Of a DNA stretch of 64,000 nucleotides, positions 45,464-56,330 are shown piece by piece. Positions within the stretch are counted from its first letter, which is position 1. Each line of letters begins with the position of its first letter. Under the pieces are notes generated by a model. It made no database searches, was not told where the DNA came from, and saw nothing but the letters and a program-made list of their open reading frames with translations. Position numbers and translations under genes: made by a program. Origin of the DNA: Sporodiniella umbellata (Eukaryota > Mucoromycota > Mucoromycetes > Mucorales > Rhizopodaceae). The stretch spans positions 1-64,000 of the forward strand of contig JAIXMR010000098.1 in the NCBI GenBank assembly GCA_025677835.1. Reading direction: 5' to 3'.

Positions 45464-47059
45464 TAACATACAACTAAAGATATAACTGTTGCAACTGACG
45501 CTCCCTCTTGATCATTATTGGGAATTCTGACTTCCCTTAGGACTGAACTAACAGTAACACCAGCAATGAACTTTGTAGCCACGATTTGAAGCATAAGCTT
45601 ATTGAATTGGCATGTTACAGCAGTGATATGCTCAATACATTCATTGTACGGCAAGAGAGATACCCAGTAGTTCAATGCTTGCTCTCTTAAATATCTGGTC
45701 TTTTTGTTATCTTTTGAAGCACGTTCATAAGGCTTGTCTTCACAATAAAAAGCATCGTTTAGACCACTATTGTTCGTAAAAATGAAATCAAGCCTGACAT
45801 CTTTTGTGTTTGCATCTAGAAGACCCATTTTTCGTAACGACTTAACAATTGAAGAGTGACATTCAGATCTGTAAGAGAAAAGAAGAAAGTTAAAATAACT
45901 ATCTTAATGATAAACATTCGTCTAAGCTAATTTCCTTTGACACTCATTGATATACAAAAAATGAGATATAGGATTATTGCTTTACGTCTGATATCACTAT
46001 ATTTCATACCTTCTTGTTTCATAGCCTACTTGTCCATTGAATATAAAATCAAAAAGATCTCCGTATACGTTCACACGATACCAATCTTCATTATGATCAC
46101 CATTTAAGACATTGCGATGCCAGAGGTTACACCTAACATGAAAAAGTAAAATTATCAATGATAGCTTATAAAAGTCAGTAAATTAACAATACTTACAGCT
46201 TTTGGACCGCCAATTTGATATACGGGAGTTCTGAATCATCACAGAACGAATCAATCTTGTCAACGGATTGGTATAGATCTTTCTTTGTGCGGCAATTGCT
46301 GATGATATTTAAAACATTGTACTCTTCATTCTTCAGTGTAATTGGCAGCGAAAGACGATAGTGTTGGCAAATACCATTAACCACAGATTTTAATCGTTTG
46401 GGAATTATTGATGTTCGTGTCAAGTCCAATAGGCCATTAGTACCACTGTTCTAACATGATTAATACAAAAATATCTTGTTTGGCGCTTTATCCAGTTCTT
46501 TTACGTACAAATGCTCACTCAACATCGTGACTTTAATCTCCCAGCCAACATTTTTGAAGTCGGTTGCTTTGAGGTACTTTCTCTTCTTTGGTTCAGGCTG
46601 CTGATCTTCACAGTTACTATTATTTTCATTGTGGCTAGTTCCAGCTTCAAGTATTTCATTGTGTGCATCTTGTACTAGGCTATCTTTCAGTATCTCCTTT
46701 GTTTGCAATAAAAAAAAAAGAGAGAAAGACTGTTAGTAACGAGTTGAATAAAAACCAGTGATAACTCTGTTGAAACACCTTTTTGATATTAGAGCTGATC
46801 AAGGATAAAGCAGGTCTTGAGTCAATGACAAGGTCCACGGTGGTATGCAGTGCCATTGCTCTTCTTTTTGCGCTATTCGCCACATTGGTATCATTGATTT
46901 TTTCATTCCAAAATGAGCATAAAGTGCTCTTTATTTTGGATTTTGTTGTTCTAGCTTCATTAAAGTGATATCGCTCACTGAACATCTCAAGCATGTTCAT
47001 GTTTGTCCATGTTTTTGGGGGAATTAGATTTAAGTCTTTCCTTAAAAGATCAGGGTCAG
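45117..47059 (-). pseudogene. Mucorales-type orphan gene with ExK nuclease-like motif, 5'-truncated
   Basis: Exons (minus order): 47059-46779, 46696-46505, 46450-46197, 46132-46010, 45868-45472 and 45407-45117. All phases agree and the last ends in TAA. A candidate earlier exon (EGLLPDICKD.., near 47180-47150) exists, but I find no ATG before the right arm begins, so the 5' end is probably missing. Translation includes LWHRNVLNGDHNEDWYRVNV, GDLFDFIFNGQVGYETRR and then LDFIF..FYCEDKPYERA.. followed by LREQALNYW. The D..ExK..Q pattern is what a PD-(D/E)XK nuclease core would show, but that reading is inference. The C-terminal exon is serine-rich and acidic. It resembles large orphan families I associate with Mucorales genomes, whose function is unknown. 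Confidence 0.6.
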
Positions 47060-47307
47060 CTGCAAAAAAAAGATAGTTCAGAAACTTTGTCTCTTATGTT
47101 TTTGTCTGGTTGTCGTTTTGTTGACTTGCCTTCTTCAAATACTATTCGGGAGGTACTATCTTTGCATATGTCTGGGAGTAGACCTTCAGCTTAAATGAGG
47201 GAATGCCACAACTTCCTGACTTTTTTTTTTTTTTTCTCTAATATCAGTGACTAATACTTTCCGTCGATGTACCACGACTACTTTAACATTCTTGGTAATG
47301 AATGTGT

Positions 47308-47880
47308 TCTTGCATTAAATACATTTCTTAACCAGTTACTCACTCCTATTTATACCTTAACAGAGAATGATAATCAGAAACTTTGAAATCATCAAGCTTA
47401 TGACTGATATTGCTAAAAAAGACAATTCAGTTTTTCTTACCGCCTCGCTGACCCCTGACATATGCTATAGAGACGATTCACCACACTCCTCCCAATCCAG
47501 TTCCAGCTCGTCATCGTCTTCAAAAGAATGGTCGACCCAGGAAAGAAAAGCAAGAATAATGCAGAAGATTGATGATGCCATTGCTACCTTTGATGATCAC
47601 GGTGAATATTTGGATTGCTCCTGGGAGAACATCGCTTTTTCTCCAAATAATTAAACCCCTAAAAAAGCTCATAGCTTTTTATCGTATACCACCTTCACCC
47701 ACAAATAAATAATAATTTTTTTTTTTCTTTTTTAGATTCTAAAAGTAAAAGGTCCAAAAAAAAATTATTACATTCGTCTAAACAGGTCATGTCTAAAAAA
47801 ATATCATAACCGTCCAAAATTAATTCTTATTCGTCTAATTTTTTTTAAAAAGCGTCTCAATTTCAAGTAAAAATACTGTA
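47308..47880. repeat. Terminal inverted repeat, right arm (573 bp)
   Basis: Partner of 44891-45463. It ends ACTG-TA, then unique sequence. Confidence 0.95.
47364..47654 (+). pseudogene. Duplicate last exon of the nuclease-like gene
   Basis: An inverted copy of exon 45407-45117 (FEIIKLMTDIAKKDNSVFL .. SWENIAFSPNN), 96 residues, open and unbroken, but preceded only by part of the last intron and then unrelated sequence. Without upstream exons or a promoter it is presumably not a gene by itself, though it has an internal ATG at 47367. Confidence 0.75.
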
Positions 47881-48170
47881 GCCACTTTATCCTTACACTC
47901 CGACTGAAATCGTATCTGTACGTGAAGCAGTTTTAATAGTGAAGTGTAAGATTTGTAGTTGCAAACGTCGTTTTTAATTCTTTATTGTTGATTCAGTCAG
48001 TTTTATGGCTTATCGTCTTACTAGCAGAGAACAAAAAAAAACTCACCAAATAAGAACAATTTAAGTTTTCAATTAAAACCTACAAAGATGATGCACAGAA
48101 ATCTCTTAAAAAGCTTCGCTAACTTTACGTTTCTCTTGTTTTATTTTTTATATACAAACAACCTTAGTGT

Positions 48171-49071
48171 CTAGAATCGGGCATGACCGCCACGAGCGCC
48201 TCCACGATCTCCACCGAAACCACCACGGCTTCCACCGCGGCCTCCACCGAAACCACCGCGACCGCCACGATCTCCACCGAAACCGCCACGGGCTCCACCA
48301 CGGCCTCCACCACGGCCTCCACCGAAACCACCGCGACCGCCACGGTCTCCACCAAAGCCTCCGCGACTTCCGCCACGGCCTCCACGAGCACCGCCACGGC
48401 CACCCTTCTTTTCAACTCGACCTTGGTTACCAGTAGGCTTAGAGGCTATATAATTGTACGAAAAAAAAAATCAGATATACAGTAATCAATCAAAGAAACA
48501 AGGTCCTATTACCTTTTCCAGCAGTACTAGGCTTGGGCAAGAAACGTTCGAGAGGAAGAAGCTTATCGGTACCGATATACACTTTGTCGTCAGGCTTGAA
48601 AGACTTGGCAATCATACCTTCTTGCATCTTGACAGTGAAATAGACTTCATTCAAAGGACCCAAGATTTCGTCCACCTTACCAATTTGAGATTTGTTTTCG
48701 AGGAAAATAGGTGCGTTGAAATAAGGAACCTTGGTGTTGATACTTTTACAGACCATTTCGCCTTCACAAGCATGAACAAATGAACCCATGGCTTGTGTAG
48801 ATATAAAAGTGAGATTTTCTTGTGACCAATGTACTGATTAAATATAGCTGACTTACGAACTACTTCAGCAGGAGGGCCTTGATAGGCGTTGCCGCCAAAG
48901 CCTCCACGGCCACCTCCACGACCTAGAATGTATGAAATTAAGTTGGGCTGTTTATTTTATTTTTTTCGAAAAAAAAAAAAAAAAAAGTGCTGCTAAAAGT
49001 CGTTTACCTCCACGGAAACCACCACGTCCACCGCCGCGTCCACCACGTTCTCCAAATCCACCTTTACCCAT
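48171..49071 (-). CDS. GAR1: Gar1, H/ACA snoRNP subunit
   Basis: Four exons (minus order): 49071-49008, 48922-48857, 48791-48513 and 48445-48171, giving 227 residues with phases consistent. An N-terminal RGG tract ([15 protein letters not shown]) is followed by the conserved Gar1 core: [46 protein letters not shown] and [18 protein letters not shown] long C-terminal RGG/GFGG repeat tract ends HARF. It binds H/ACA RNAs with Cbf5, Nop10 and Nhp2 for pseudouridylation in the nucleolus. Length is typical of the family. Codon use in the RGG tract makes the opposite strand open (48183-48485), which is a shadow. Confidence 0.96.
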
Positions 49072-49274
49072 GTTGATTGATTTGATTTAAATAAAGTTGG
49101 GAATTAAAAGAAAATAAAAAAATATCAATTGATTTTTTTATATGGAAAAAAAAAGAAGAAAATTTGACACTTTTTTTTGCTTGAATATTTTTTTGAGAGG
49201 CTTATATCTTATGCTTGAAACAAGAAAAAAAAAAAAAAGAGGGTGTGTATGGCGAAGAATCGTGACTGTGTTTA

Positions 49275-49930
49275 TTACATTAAGACGGCACTATCAATGA
49301 TTTCATGAAAATGATCTTTAAATTGGGACAGTTGGCAGAGGGTATCTGTATTTTGGTTAAGGTATGTTTTGGGTACTAAAAGCTCAAGTCGCACTCGTTG
49401 ATAGTCATTGGAATTACTGTCAATGAACTGCACTGATTGAACTTTGACTGGTTTCTGAGCCTGACTAGAGAACTTTTCTAACCAACGAGTTTGAGTGGAA
49501 TCAGCTGAGAAAGTGCGGAGATCAAGATACGCTGTCTGACCCAGTTCAAGGAGTTTGAATCTATTGGCAGGACTGATCCAGGCTTCAAGAGTCAAACTAT
49601 TGCTTGCTTCATGGTACGAAAGATGGGATAGAATCGCTGCTGCTTGCTCTATGTTTTGTGTATTCAGATCTTTATCGAGATTAAAAGTAGGAGAATACAT
49701 AGAATATATATAACCTGAATGAATAATATAAGTTTCTCGTATTTTTTGTTTGAGCCAAACCTACCAAAGTCAATTGGAGTTTTTTGGTTGTGTCGAATTC
49801 CCTGCAAAAAGCTCAAGCCTTGTTCGATTTGCGTAAGTTGATTAGAGATGCAAGTTTTGGTATAAAGGTTCATGATGAATGGGAATGATGCTACTGATTG
49901 AATACATAATAAAATAATAAGATACAGCAT
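49275..49930 (-). CDS. Secreted or ER-lumenal protein, unknown
   Basis: Two exons: 49930-49765 and 49714-49275, intron 50 nt, 201 residues. The first 16 residues (MLYLIILLCIQSVASF) are a good signal peptide. The mature part has no further membrane segment, two cysteines at most in conserved-looking positions (KTCISNQL, TLCQLSQF), and an alternating beta-like C-half (SLTLEAWISPANRFKLLELG; YQRVRLELLVP). I recognise no family. Both exons keep frame, and the splice sites and start context look sound, so it is likely a real gene. Confidence 0.65.
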
Positions 49931-50171
49931 TGTAAATGGAGCAGAATAAAAGAAAAGCTAATGAAATGCCATTCCCCCTTTATCTTATTTATAATTTTGT
50001 TTGGCATGAACCGTGTGTCGATTCCATTGCTGACCAAAGCAGCAACTCCGCTAAAGAAATGTGACTTTTTTTTATAAAAAAAAAAAAACAGAACAAGCCC
50101 TGACACTGTGTCAAACTCTATTTTGGGCAGGGTTGAAATATTTTTTTCTCAACCTTTAATTTAATTAAAAC

Positions 50172-50617
50172 ATGCCATTTTACGAACTTGTCTGTATAGC
50201 TAGACACAACATTGTGGAGGTAGTATAACGTACCAAGAAAAAAAAAAAAAAGTCTGTGGTCGAAATTAACGTTGGCTTTGAATAGAGCAATTTGAAAGAT
50301 CTTTTGAAGACTTCAGCAAAACAAGTATTGAATCGTGGTGGTGTTGTTCGAGGTTTCGATAATTTGGGAGATATGAAGATTCCTCACAGAATCAAGAGAC
50401 ACCAAGAGTATTTTACAGACGGAAGGTACAAGGAAAAAATGGACGAAAAAACAAACTCATTCTATTTAGATATTGGACCATGCACTTTGACGCCAATCCT
50501 TTAACAGTTCAAGAACTCGGAAAGAAACTCACTGTAGATACTCGAGTTCTTCGCCACACATTTATTAAACTAGGCGATAAATTGGAAACCGTGATCGAAA
50601 GACCCGATAGAACATAA
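50172..50617 (+). CDS. MRP17: Mitochondrial ribosomal protein bS6m
   Basis: Three exons: 50172-50219, 50286-50425 and 50470-50617, giving 111 residues. It starts MPFYELVCIARHN, then GGVVRGFDNLGDMKIPHRIKRHQ, then YWTMHFDANP and DTRVLRHTFIKLGDKL. This is the bS6 fold of the small mitoribosomal subunit (yeast Mrp17), where it contacts 15S rRNA beside bS18m. The first intron is 66 nt and the second 44 nt. The symbol follows the yeast name. The protein is the usual length. Confidence 0.93.
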
Positions 50618-51226
50618 AAAGCCCCTACTTTAATTTTTTTTCATAAAAAAAAAAAAAAACTAGCTAAAGAATATATACGTACATACTATCTCACCACATC
50701 AAATATATAAACAATCATTAACGAAACGAGCAAAAAGAATACCAACTATTGTTTTTCTTTATTCTTTTATATGTTAAGAAATAAACCAAAAAAAAAAAAA
50801 AAAAAAAGACTACAAGCAGATTTACATTTTGTCGTGTTTATAATATTGAGAAAGATAAAACTGTGGAATGCCCATTTTTTTTTCACGTATTTTCACTTAC
50901 AATTTATGCAGGAAATCAACAAACAATACAAGAGTTCAGTGTTCAACTAGTTCAATACCTTCTCGTGATATAAAGAAAGCAATGCTTAGTTTTGGTAAAT
51001 CTCTGTGAGAACCAAATTCTGTGTACAGGTGCTTTGTTTACAGTTCCATATGTAATATAAAGTACATCTAAATGAGAAAAATTCAGCCGAATCCCCCTAA
51101 AGATATTGAATGCAAGTGTCATTGCTAAAAAAGAGGAAATCAAGAAAAGAAAGAAATCCCATATGCATAAAAGAAGAAAACTCACACCTCAGGGGAAAAG
51201 AGATGGCTAGCAATGTCGCGTTTTTG

Positions 51227-51257
<31 letters not shown>

Positions 51258-53108
51258 AAAAAAAGAAAAGAAAATTAAGCTTTTATTGAACTGTAATAAG
51301 AAAATGACTATTGTTAAGACTTTTTTTTTGGGGGGAGAACAATATTTACATATGTTTATGAGAGACAAAACTTTCATGACTTAGGGAATTTACGGTGAAG
51401 GGAAATACTTTGAAGGAAAAAAAATAAGGTAAAGTTTTTTTTTTTTTTTTAATACTTTGAGCTTACAACGTTAAACAGAGTTGGTAATTTACGATAAAAA
51501 TAAACCTTGTAACATCTCTACTAGGCTCTTGTATTGTATTTTATACGATAGGCGATTTCCCCTACAATGCACTTTTCATACAGGATCCTCGGTTTCTTTT
51601 TTATCACAACCCCTCAATACGATTCAAAAAAGGCAAAAAAAAAAAATTTTAATTAAGAGCACAATTATAAGCAATACAACTGCTCAATTGGTTTACTTTT
51701 CTTTGTTTTTATTTACCATTATTTTCATTTTCTTGTTTGTTGTCCAGTATTTAGGCTTGCTTAAATTTACCAAAATCACAGTTGAAAGTCGACCCTAGAT
51801 CAGGGCGATCAGATCATTAGTATTACTTAATTTACAGTTTAGAGATTGCTATATGGTAAGGTCGAAAGGCATCTATATAAAAAGGATTTTATTTACAAAA
51901 CAACGGTCGCAAACATAATGTATAAATGTATGTATATATATATATATATATATATATACTTTTATAAGTATTATTTAAAGCTCAAGGCCACACATCGAGG
52001 GGCAATGAGGCTTGACATAAAATAATGAAAAGGGAATCATTAGTCCTCGTGTATTGGAACAAACACACATCAACGCTTGATACTGAACAGGCTTCCTAGC
52101 TACTATTATTGCTATTGAAGCTTTTCATACTCGCTTCTTTAGTGCAAAGTCCCCATTTTTTTTTTTTTTTTTTTTGGTCGTATACTCAGTAAAAGTTTGC
52201 TCCTAAAAGAAATTCTTACGTCGCTATTCGTTTATTAATCAAAACAAGATGATCAGGACGGTTAATATATTGATTAGCTATCGAGTTAATTCAACTATCC
52301 ATAAAAGGCTACGCGTTGGGGAATTGTATAAGCCAGAAGGCGTTGGTCTTTTGGCTCTGATTCAGCTGTTGTGGGAATATTTACTTGATAAAACATTCTT
52401 TTAGATTCCTATGCTACAAAAATTCCTTTATCTTTTTGTTTATTTTATTTTTTGTTTCATCATATGTACGCCAATCGTAAACCCTTTAGTTGTACTGGTC
52501 TGATCAAAATTGTGCCTAAGGTACAACTTAAAACAAACCAGAAAGAGACATGAGAGCTAAAATATCCTTGCTGTTTTTTTTTTTATGTTCAAAAACATCA
52601 AAAAAGCTTTCCCTTTTTTTTTTCTTTTTTTTTCGAATATCCTTATGTTTGATCTCAGGGTTTTATAAAGCCAAAATTGAATCTTACTTTGGAAGTGGTT
52701 GAAGAAAGAAAAATGAAGCGGTGTTTTATTTTGTCCCCGCACCGAACTTCAAATCTAAACCGCAGAAAAACAGCTTGAGAGAAAAAGAGAGAAAAAGACA
52801 AAGACAGAGGGCGTGAGCCGTAAAGTAGTTGAGTGAGAAATATGGATTGACCTTCCTCTTTGCATCCATCCATTAGTTTTAAACGTAAGTTCATCCGTGT
52901 ACTGTCTCTTTCTCTTTCTCTCCTTTGATCACCCAATAGCTGCAAATGTCACACCTACTCCATACAACCCATAGACAAAAATAAACAGTCATCCACACTC
53001 ATGAACACATTCACCAAAATTAGAAAGATGAAAAAGAGGGAAAGAGAAAGGGAGAGAGAGAAAGAGTTGAAAGAATGAATCGCTCAATGTGTTCGTCATA
53101 GAATAACA
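50618..53108. other. Intergenic, homopolymer and purine tracts
   Basis: 2.5 kb without a convincing gene. Contains long A-runs (near 50789-50806 and 51228-51255), a (TA)n at about 51933-51958, T-runs near 52156 and 52568, and AG-rich purine tracts at about 52775-52810 and 53025-53075 upstream of the eL32 gene. Frames such as 52655-52945 (minus) come from the purine tract. Confidence 0.55.
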
Positions 53109-53577
53109 ATGGTCACCCCTGCCGTTAAACACACGATTGTTAAGAAGCGTACTGCTACCTTCAAGCGCCACCAATCTAACCGCTTCATGCGTGTTGGTGT
53201 AAGTTTATATTGGGAAATAGAGAAGAAAGATTGTCTAATGACTGTTTGGGGGGGGGTTTTTTTTTTAATAGGAATCCTGGAGAAAGCCCAAGGGTATTGA
53301 TTGTAACATGCGTAGACGTTTCAAGGGCCAAGCTCCTATGCCCAAGATTGGTTACGGTTCTGCCAAGAAGACCCGCAACCTCTTGCCTAATGGTTTCCGC
53401 AAGTTCGTTGTCTCCAACGTTCGTGAACTCAACTTGTTGTTGATGCACAACCGTTCTTATGCCGCTGAGATTGCCCATAACGTTTCATCCAAGAAGCGTG
53501 TTGCTCTTTTGGAGCGTGCCGCTCAATTGAACGTTAAGGTTATCAATGCTGGTGCCCGTCTCCGTTCTCAAGAATAA
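53109..53577 (+). CDS. RPL32: Ribosomal protein eL32
   Basis: Two exons: 53109-53198 and 53272-53577, intron 73 nt, 131 residues, the usual length. Reads [75 protein letters not shown] and ends ARLRSQE. Component of the cytosolic 60S subunit. The intron contains a G9 and a T10 run just before its AG. Codon use is markedly biased (AAG, CGT, GTT, GCT), as expected for high expression. Confidence 0.97.
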
Positions 53578-54208
53578 ATCCATTGACCTAAAAAAAGAAA
53601 CAGAGTCTGTTTCAAATGTTTTGACTGATAAAAATCTGTTCATGTGTGGTTTGCTTTTGGACTGCTTTATATTTTTTTTAAGGGGGACAGAAAGGGCAGG
53701 AAAGCCAGGTTAAGAAAGAGAGAGAAGCTTGTTAAATTTAGCAGAAAAAGTAACTTAACAGGCCAATAAAAGGGGGGGGTGAGTTGATTTGGGACTAGTT
53801 GATTGAGCCAGTTTAAAATAGAAAGGTTGGCCTGCCTGATGTGGTACAAGGTGTATTTTCCTTTTCCCCCCAAAAAATAATAATGGTTTACAAAGTCTTA
53901 ATTTATCGTTCGAGTTTTTATTAGAAATAAAACTTTTTGTCTCCTCTGGAAACAAAGGGGAGCGATGGAGATGCTTGAGAGATTTTATTTTTAAATTTTT
54001 TTTTTGGGGGCAAGATGAGCATGAAAGATCTTTCTTTTTTTGACCTTTTGGGGGAAGGACAAAGGTTACAGCGGATGACCTTCCTCGTTAGGAAGGACGG
54101 CCGCGGTCACAGTGCGTCATATATATTTAAATACTTTTCGTTTAGTGTTTTTTTTTTGTCTTTTACTTCTCCCTTCTTTTTAATACAACTCATCTAATAT
54201 ACAAGAAA

Positions 54209-55348
54209 ATGGCTCCTATTGATACCACACCCAGAGACCCCAATGCACCTCCCGAGAAGAAGACAATCTCTTATAAGAATTTACTTTTGGGTGCCTGTAA
54301 GTATACTTTATCTGCATAAATCTTATTATTGGGCCCAAAATAACAGTTTTTTTTTTTTTTAAAAAAAAAAGCGTTAAATATGTTTGAGGTTTCCACCTTG
54401 GGCCAACCTTTTGAAGTGATCAAGACACAGCTTGCTGCTAATCGAGGACAGCCTCTTAAAACTGCATTATCTTCTATTTACAGTCGTGGTGGAGTACTTG
54501 GTTTTTACCAAGGTTTAATACCCTGGGCTTGGATTGAAGCTTCTACTAAAGGCGCTGTGTTATTATTTACTGCTTCCGAGTTCGAGTATCGCGCAAGAGC
54601 AGCTGGTGCTTCCCCTTTCTTGGTAAGTTTTATTCATGAGTAAAGAAAAAAAAAAAAAAAGACCAAGCACTCATGAAAGGTAGGGTGGTATTATTGGTGG
54701 TATGGGCGGAGGTATCGCACAGGCTTATACAACGATGGGATTTTGTACATTCATGAAAACAGTGGAAGTGACACGTCATAAATCAGGAGCAAAAGAGTCT
54801 ACATTTAAAATAGCTGGTGAGATCTTCAAGCGGGAAGGAATTGCGGGTATCAATAAAGGTGTAAACGCCGTTGCTGTGCGCCAATGTACCAACTGGGCTT
54901 CAAGATTTGGTATTACGCGTTTTGCACAAGAATCGATTATCAGATCTCGCTATGGAGAGGGCCCTGATGCTCATCTTCGTGCTACTGCTATCGATAAAGC
55001 GTTTGCTTCTATCATTGGTGGTGCTCTTTCTTGTTGGAATCAACCTATTGAAGTGATCCGTATTGAAATGCAAAGTCAGGTCAAGGCTGCTGATCGACCG
55101 GAAAAAATGACAATTGCTAGCACTACCAAATATATCTACAAACATAACGGCATTAAGGGATTTTATCGTGGTGTTATGCCTCGTATTGGTTTGGGTATGT
55201 GGCAGACTCTTTGCATGGTAGCCTTAGGTAAGTTCATATTAACCTGTTTCCCTCCCCTTTTTTTGTTGTTGTTTTTTTTTTAAAAAAAAAGATACTAACA
55301 GTTTTTTTTATAGGCGATTACTTTAGAGACTTCTTTGGAACAAAATAG
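54209..55348 (+). CDS. YHM2: Mitochondrial citrate/oxoglutarate carrier (Yhm2-like)
   Basis: Four exons: 54209-54296, 54372-54622, 54684-55227 and 55314-55348, giving 305 residues. Three mitochondrial-carrier repeats: [10 protein letters not shown] in the first, the degenerate [11 protein letters not shown] in the second and [13 protein letters not shown] in the third. Family-specific strings such as [48 protein letters not shown] and [14 protein letters not shown] place it with yeast Yhm2, which exchanges citrate for 2-oxoglutarate across the inner membrane. The last intron has a perfect TACTAAC branch site. Introns are 75, 61 and 86 nt. Confidence 0.94.
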
Positions 55349-56330
55349 ATTTCTTAATTATTTATTTATTTTAACTACCTTTTTTTTATGCCTTTTCTTT
55401 CTTTTCTTTCATGTATTAAAACAGTGACTCGCCTGAGTTAAAATATCCCCAGCGCTTAAAACGCCGTTCATTTTATTGGTCAGTTCGCGTTACTGAAACA
55501 ATAATAAAACTAATAGCAAACACCATTTTATGATTCAATGAATACCTTATAACCAAAAGAGAAATAACTACTTTAAATATTTTGCTCATTCTAGAAAAAA
55601 AAAAAAAAGGGTGTCTAAAATGAGCTATTGCTATGTCTATGATATTTGCTCAAAGTTTCACAGAGAGCTAACGCCTTGTCTAATCAATCGAAATAATCTT
55701 CCGCACTAGTGTAACGTATTCGTACGAAACAAGCATGGTTTCACAGCCCATTGGGTTTGCTCAACAAACATCAGATAAAGTTACAAGATTTATTCCAAAT
55801 GGTTTTTTTCTATATAGAAAGCCTAGTTTGCAGCGGAATCGATAAAGATAATGCATCCGTGTCTTATTTCAGAAAAAAATAAAATAAAAGCAGAAGCTTT
55901 TTAGTAAAATCAAATGAGGATCAAGTCTAACTTGTATTTCTTGATCTAGTTTTTAGTTCTCAGTTAAAGAATGGCCTCTACCAAGAGCTGTTATGTATAC
56001 AGGAACCGAGTCGTTTTGGTAACAGTACGTTATCTTTATTTGTTGCATTTAGTCAAAGCAGACAGGCATAGGTGTATACAAATCTGTTTATTGATATTCA
56101 TTTTAGTCTTAAAAAAGCCTTATTTATTGAATCTAAAGAATCCATGTCCGCTTCTTGTTATCGTAGAATAAAACTAAACAGGATTTTAAATAGCACCAAA
56201 ATGACTGATACTAAAGACTACCCAGATTCAACATTTCTTTCCTTATTTATATTGTAGTTTGTGTTTATGTATTATTATTGTATTTTTTTTTATTGTTATT
56301 AATAGATGAATCAGTGCTTCTCTTTGTTTT
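55349..56330. other. Convergent intergenic region
   Basis: About 1 kb between the converging carrier and recyclin genes. No credible ORF; small plus-strand frames at 55971-56257 have no domain. Confidence 0.6.

Larger units (their letters stand above)
44891..47880. mobile_element. TA-flanked element with 573-bp terminal inverted repeats
   Basis: The arms 44891-45463 and 47308-47880 are reverse complements of equal length. I noticed a single mismatch (ATCGACC versus GTCGACC near 45240/47532). Counting the flanking TA as target site, the termini read CAGTATTTTTACTTG inward, as in TA-targeting Tc1/mariner-type transposons. Short subterminal motifs recur (TTAGACGAAT near 44933 and 44990; TTGGACGG; TTAGACATG). 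The interior encodes a 5'-truncated orphan gene with a nuclease-like motif, not a recognisable DDE transposase. It could be a non-autonomous transposon that captured a gene, a new type of element, or a plain inverted duplication with coincidental ends. Confidence 0.55.

Noticed and set aside
46783..47194. Plus-strand frames inside the TIR element
   Set aside because: They are antisense to a phase-consistent spliced minus-strand gene.
48167..48485. Ser/Thr- or His-rich repeat ORFs on the plus strand and a valine-rich one on the minus
   Set aside because: They are other-frame readings of the Gar1 RGG-repeat exon; the Gar1 frame explains the region fully.
52655..53174. Open frames in the purine-rich tract upstream of eL32
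   Set aside because: Composed of simple AG/CT sequence with no domains; more likely promoter-proximal low-complexity DNA.
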